From Amnibacterium flavum (lineage in GTDB: Bacteria > Actinomycetota > Actinomycetes > Actinomycetales > Microbacteriaceae), in the NCBI RefSeq assembly GCF_003097495.1, contig NZ_QEOP01000001.1, forward strand, positions 1,302,001 to 1,366,000: DNA of 64,000 nucleotides, given 5' to 3'. Positions 60,758 to 64,000 of the stretch are shown here, piece by piece. Made by a program: the position numbers and the translations under genes. Below the pieces are notes generated by a model that saw only the letters and a list, made by a program, of their open reading frames with translations, did no database searches and was not told the origin of the DNA. The first letter of the stretch is position 1. Each line of letters begins with the position of its first letter.

Positions 60758-61993
60758 GTGGCCATTCCCACCGCACCAGGCTTCGACAGCTCGCTGCCGT
60801 TCCTGGCCGACGGCTACCGGTTCCTCTCGCGGACGGCGGATGCGCTCGGGACGGATGCGTTCCGCACCCGGATCGCGTTGAGACCGATCGTCGTTGTGCG
60901 GGGCGTCGAGGCCGCCAGGTTCTTCTACGAGGGCGGCCGCTTCGACCGCGCACGTGCGCTTCCGCCGACCGTCGTGCATCTGCTGCAGGACAGGGGGAGC
61001 GTGCAGACCCTCGAGGGCGAGTCGCACGAGCGTCGCAAGACGGGCTTCGTCGACCTGCTCGTCGGGTCCTCGGAAGAGCGTCTCGCGCGCCTCGCCTTCG
61101 AGGAGTTCAGCGAACGGCTGCGCGGTCTCCGCGGCTCAGGACCGATCGCGATGCACGACGAGCTGCCGAGGATCCTGACCGCCGTCGCGCTCCGCTGGGC
61201 GGGCGTCCCCGAGCATCGCCGCGACGACGAGCAGCGGGCTGATGAGCTCTGGCAGATGGTCCGTCAGGCCGGATCGTTCGGTGCGGGGACGTGGCGCGCG
61301 CTGCTGCTGCGGCGGCGGAGCGAACGCTGGGCTCGCGAGCTGATCGCCGACGTGCGGGACGGACGCGAAGCCGCCGTCGAGGGCACCCCGCTCGCTGCGG
61401 TCGCCCGCTGGACCGGAGACGACGATCAGCCGCTCCCGGCGGCCGTCGCCGCGGTCGAGCTGCTCAACCTCCTGCGCCCGATCGTCGCCGTGGCCCATTT
61501 CGTCGAGTTCGCGCTGCTGGCCCTGCATCTCGAGCCCGCCTACAAGGCCGCGTTCCACGACGGCGAGTTCACCGACATCGACGGGTTCGTGCATGAGGTG
61601 CGGCGACGCACGCCGTTCTTCCCCGCGGTCGCCGGGAGAGCGACGGGCGACCTGGACTGGCACGGCGACGGGATCGATCGCGACAGCTGGGTGATGCTCG
61701 ACATCTACGGAACGAACCACGACCCGAGCGCCTGGCCGCGACCGCAGTCATTCGATCCGAAGCGCTACGAGCGAGGCGAGGGCGACGCCCGCAACATCGT
61801 CGCGCAGGGTGCCGGAGACCCCGTCGCCGATCACCGCTGCCCCGGTGAGCCCGCGACCGAGGCGCTTATCGGCACCGCCATCCGAGCGTTCTCACACATG
61901 CGCTGGTCGGCGGTCGGACCCCAGCCCCCGAAGGTGCGCTATCGCAGTCTTCCTGCCGAGGTGGTCGGCGGACTCCAGGTGCGGGTGTTCTGA
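60758..61993 (+). CDS. Cytochrome P450, CYP152-like fatty acid peroxygenase
   Basis: 411-aa P450 of the CYP152 type, which uses hydrogen peroxide to hydroxylate or decarboxylate fatty acids. The heme-Cys motif is short, HRCPGEPAT, as in P450-BSbeta/SPalpha, and the I-helix has NLLRPIVAVAHFVEFA with the Arg-Pro pair that binds the substrate carboxylate in place of the usual acid-alcohol pair. No redox partner gene is nearby, consistent with peroxide use. GTG 60758 has GAGGAG 5 nt upstream; ATG 60737 is a weaker alternative. The 3' end overlaps cofC by 102 bases in antisense. Confidence 0.86.
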   Translation: MAIPTAPGFDSSLPFLADGYRFLSRTADALGTDAFRTRIALRPIVVVRGVEAARFFYEGGRFDRARALPPTVVHLLQDRGSVQTLEGESHERRKTGFVDLLVGSSEERLARLAFEEFSERLRGLRGSGPIAMHDELPRILTAVALRWAGVPEHRRDDEQRADELWQMVRQAGSFGAGTWRALLLRRRSERWARELIADVRDGREAAVEGTPLAAVARWTGDDDQPLPAAVAAVELLNLLRPIVAVAHFVEFALLALHLEPAYKAAFHDGEFTDIDGFVHEVRRRTPFFPAVAGRATGDLDWHGDGIDRDSWVMLDIYGTNHDPSAWPRPQSFDPKRYERGEGDARNIVAQGAGDPVADHRCPGEPATEALIGTAIRAFSHMRWSAVGPQPPKVRYRSLPAEVVGGLQVRVF

Positions 61994-62620
61994 CCCCGGT
62001 TCCGAAGCGGCTCCGACGAGGACCGCGGCCGTGCTCCGGCCGAGGCCGAGTCGACGGGCGGTGCGGAGGTCATCGAGGGTGTCGACATCGGAACGAAGCG
62101 ACGGCGGCGCCACTCGCGTGAGGTCGACGTATCCGGCTTCACGGTGGAGGCGGCGTGAGTCGGGGCCGAACCGCAGCCGGTGCCGGCCGCCGGCGCGCGC
62201 GGTGGACATCGCGGTGCCGGTGCCTTGGGCGTCGCCGGCGATCGCAGCGGGCACCAGATTCGCGGACGCGAGGAACCTGGTGAGGTCCTCGGGGCGCAGT
62301 GCGGGGAGATCGCCGAGGATCACCCCGGTTCCCGCCCCGGCACCCGAGACCGCGTCGAGGCCCCGGGCGATCGCACGGTTGAGGCCGGAGCGCGGGTCCG
62401 AGACGACGCGGGCTCCCATCGCGCGGAACACCCGGGCCGACGGATGGTCGGTGACGACGACGACCTCGCGAACCGCCGAGGCGGCGAGTACCGCCCTGAC
62501 GGTGTCGAGGGCGAAGGCGATCGCGAGCTCTCCGCGACGCAGGTCGGCGCCCAGTCTGCTCTTCGCACGATCGCCGCCCTTCACCGGGACGACGATCGAC
62601 CATCGGGCCTCGGTCGTCAC
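61892..62620 (-). CDS. cofC: Phospholactate/PEP guanylyltransferase of F420 synthesis
   Basis: 242-aa CofC/FbiD nucleotidyltransferase that activates 2-phospholactate or, in actinobacteria, phosphoenolpyruvate with GTP for F420. Signature WSIVVPVKGGDRAKSRL at the start and DPRSGLNRAIARGL, ILGDLPALRPEDL are typical. Domain ends near residue 203; a ~39-aa tail (from about AASEPGSEH) is read entirely antisense to the P450 3' end. GTG 62620 overlaps the cofD stop (GTGA). Third gene of an ABC ATPase-cofD-cofC string. Confidence 0.9.
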   Translation of the reverse strand: MTTEARWSIVVPVKGGDRAKSRLGADLRRGELAIAFALDTVRAVLAASAVREVVVVTDHPSARVFRAMGARVVSDPRSGLNRAIARGLDAVSGAGAGTGVILGDLPALRPEDLTRFLASANLVPAAIAGDAQGTGTAMSTARAGGRHRLRFGPDSRRLHREAGYVDLTRVAPPSLRSDVDTLDDLRTARRLGLGRSTAAVLVGAASEPGSEHPHLESADHLGRKTAIAHLRGLGSDRRPAHV

Positions 62621-63624
62621 GTGCGAGCCAGTGCCAGGTCGAGTGCGGCGCCGGCGATCTCGGCGGAGGCGTCGAGATCGGTCATGAACAGCGGCCGCGA
62701 GATCGTGGTGATCCCCGCGGCGTCGAGCTGCCCGACGGCGTCGGCATCGGCGGTATCGACGAGCCAGCCGTCGAGGAGGCCGTCCGCCGATCCGTCCCGC
62801 GCGCCGTAGTGCAGGGCGACACCGGTGGCCGAGGTCTCGACGTGGATGGCCTGCAGGCAGGCGTCGGCCATCCCGCGCACCGCGGCGCCGGCGATGATGG
62901 GCGAGACTCCGACCACGCGGGCGGGTGCGGAGCGGAGCGCGTCGCGGAGCCCGGGGACGGCGAGGATCGTGCCGATCGAGACGACGGGATTCGACGGTGC
63001 GATGAGAAGCGCGTCGGCTGCCTCGATCGCATCGAGCACACCGGGCGCGGGAACCGCGCCCTCGATGCCGACCTGCACGAAGCGCTCGGCGGGGATGCCG
63101 GCGCGGTGCCGGGTCCACCATTCCTGGAAGTGCATGAGTCGCGAGCCGCTCGTCTCGTCGGCGACCTGGACGTTGGTCTCCACCTCGGCGTCGGTCATCG
63201 GGACGAGGTCGATCCCGATCGGCCAGCGCGACTGGAGGCGCTTCACGACCGCACTGAGCGGCTCGCCCTCGCGCAACCACGACGTGCGGGCGATGTGGGT
63301 GCCGAGGTCGAGGTCGCCGAGTGTGAACCACGGCCAGCCGACCCCGTACTCGCGCAGCTCGGCGCTGACCCGTTCGGTCTCGCCGACGCGTCCCCATCCG
63401 CGTTGCTCATCGCTGACCCCGGCGAGGGTGTACATGACCGAGTCGAGGTCGGGGGTGATGCGAAGACCTGCGAGCCAGGCGTCGTCACCGGTATTGACGA
63501 TGGCCGTGATGTGCGCGGTGCTGCCTCCCGACCCGTCGGGCCAGCGGCGGGCGGCGGCTTCACGGACTCCGCGCAGGTAGCGAGCGCCGCCCACACCTCC
63601 TGCGAGCACGACGATCTCGGTCAT
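62617..63624 (-). CDS. cofD: 2-Phospholactate/PEP transferase of F420 synthesis
   Basis: 335-aa CofD/FbiA enzyme transferring the phospholactyl or enolpyruvyl-phosphate moiety to the deazaflavin Fo. VVLAGGVGGARYLRGV, IVNTGDDAWLAGLRITPDLDSVMYTLAG, and LIAPSNPVVSIGTILAVPG are diagnostic. Normal length. ATG 63624 overlaps the stop of the ABC ATPase (ATGA), and its own stop overlaps cofC (GTGA). The Fo synthase gene (fbiC/cofGH) is not in the window. Confidence 0.95.
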   Translation of the reverse strand: MTEIVVLAGGVGGARYLRGVREAAARRWPDGSGGSTAHITAIVNTGDDAWLAGLRITPDLDSVMYTLAGVSDEQRGWGRVGETERVSAELREYGVGWPWFTLGDLDLGTHIARTSWLREGEPLSAVVKRLQSRWPIGIDLVPMTDAEVETNVQVADETSGSRLMHFQEWWTRHRAGIPAERFVQVGIEGAVPAPGVLDAIEAADALLIAPSNPVVSIGTILAVPGLRDALRSAPARVVGVSPIIAGAAVRGMADACLQAIHVETSATGVALHYGARDGSADGLLDGWLVDTADADAVGQLDAAGITTISRPLFMTDLDASAEIAGAALDLALART

Positions 63625-64000
63625 CGGTTCCCCTTCGGGTCGGCGGACAGGCCGAGCGAATGCTCGGGAAGCGAGAAGGCGAGCACCGGAGCGCCCGTGA
63701 CGGGGTGCGTGAGCACCGTGGTGTCGACTCCGTAGACGGAGCGCACGAGCGAGGCGGTGAGCACGTCGGTGGAGGGCCCTGCCGCGACGACCTGTCCATC
63801 GGCGACGACGATCACGTGCTGCGCCCACGCGGCGGCGAGGGTGAGGTCGTGGAGGGCGGCGATGACGGTCGTCCCCGATGCAGTGAGGCCGCGCAGCAGC
63901 TGGAGGGTCGCCAGCTGAGCGGCGATGTCGAGATGGTTCGTCGGCTCGTCGAGCAGCAGCAGCGGCGTCTGCTGGGCGAGTGCCTTCGCGAGCATGACGC
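63621..64000 (-). CDS. ABC transporter ATPase, siderophore/cobalamin type (truncated by window)
   Basis: The visible C-terminal ~126 residues of an ABC ATPase running off the window end; its start and Walker A lie beyond base 64000. Walker B plus D-loop LLLLDEPTNHLDIAAQL and H-loop ALHDLTLAA are intact, and the layout (VADGQVVAAGPSTDVLTASLVRSVYGVD) is that of the FecE/BtuD/FepC group for iron-siderophore, heme or cobalamin import. Translationally coupled to cofD by an ATGA overlap, an unexpected neighbour for F420 synthesis. Confidence 0.88.
   Translation of the reverse strand, partial: VMLAKALAQQTPLLLLDEPTNHLDIAAQLATLQLLRGLTASGTTVIAALHDLTLAAAWAQHVIVVADGQVVAAGPSTDVLTASLVRSVYGVDTTVLTHPVTGAPVLAFSLPEHSLGLSADPKGNR

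Noticed and set aside
1-64000. Prophage or integrated plasmid
   Set aside because: No integrase, phage structural gene, replication or conjugation gene, or composition break is visible; the content is housekeeping and lineage-typical.

Overview
The window is a GC-rich, gene-dense chromosomal segment of an actinobacterium. The gene content and order (gltX; leuC-leuD-murA-plsC-gpsA-ddl; DUF3515-thiL; recG-coaD-rsmD; DUF222-HNH protein; PFNA-like kinase/Fn3 locus; F420 genes) suggest a member of Microbacteriaceae. That placement is an inference from family content, since no 16S rRNA gene is present. Genes are tightly packed with many ATGA/GTGA overlaps. At least a dozen genes carry a -10-like hexamer (mostly TANNNT) 6-7 nt before the start codon, the layout of leaderless transcripts.

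Layout. 1-8.2 kb: end of manA, gltX, a thioredoxin-reductase-like flavoprotein, tRNA-Gln, a phytoene-dehydrogenase-like oxidoreductase, a DUF222/HNH protein, a stand-alone 5'-3' exonuclease and a small F420-type PPOX protein. 8.3-13.6 kb: zinc alcohol dehydrogenase, UlaG-like metallo-hydrolase, a CsoR-type operator, a His-rich CPH-type copper ATPase (CopB), a diacylglycerol kinase family protein and tRNA-Glu with a strong terminator. 13.7-20.4 kb: a three-gene overlapping cassette (acyl-CoA-dehydrogenase-like, PIG-L deacetylase fused to a NodS-like methyltransferase, GT2 glycosyltransferase), a repeat cluster, LtrA, a lipoprotein, and a TerC exporter preceded by a yybP-ykoY (Mn2+) riboswitch.

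20.4-43.4 kb is the most unusual part: PP2C phosphatase, FHA protein, membrane Ser/Thr kinase, FHA-like/winged-helix protein, an 1849-aa surface protein with Ig/cadherin-like and Fn3 repeats, MoxR ATPase, DUF58 protein, a transglutaminase-fold membrane protein that has lost its catalytic Cys and His, a type VII secretion FtsK/SpoIIIE ATPase with an apparent ubiquitin-like plus FHA N-terminus, two WXG100-type small proteins, a 420-aa Ala/Glu/Ser-rich putative substrate, two small companion proteins and a last FHA protein. The first half resembles the PFNA cluster of bifidobacteria. The second half is a minimal type VII secretion module without EccB/EccD/EccE/MycP in the window. I read the whole as one phospho-signalling-controlled envelope/secretion system.

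43.4-57.6 kb: leucine leader peptide and leuCD, then murA, plsC, gpsA, ddl, a DUF3515 lipoprotein, a 56-aa acidic protein, thiL, rsmD, a large acyl-CoA dehydrogenase, recG and coaD, with three different families of intergenic repeats. 57.6-64 kb is an F420 region: an F420-dependent LLM oxidoreductase, cofE, fgd, a CYP152-like P450, and on the other strand an ABC ATPase-cofD-cofC operon. The PPOX protein at 7.8 kb, Fgd and the LLM enzyme are probable users of the cofactor made by cofC/D/E.
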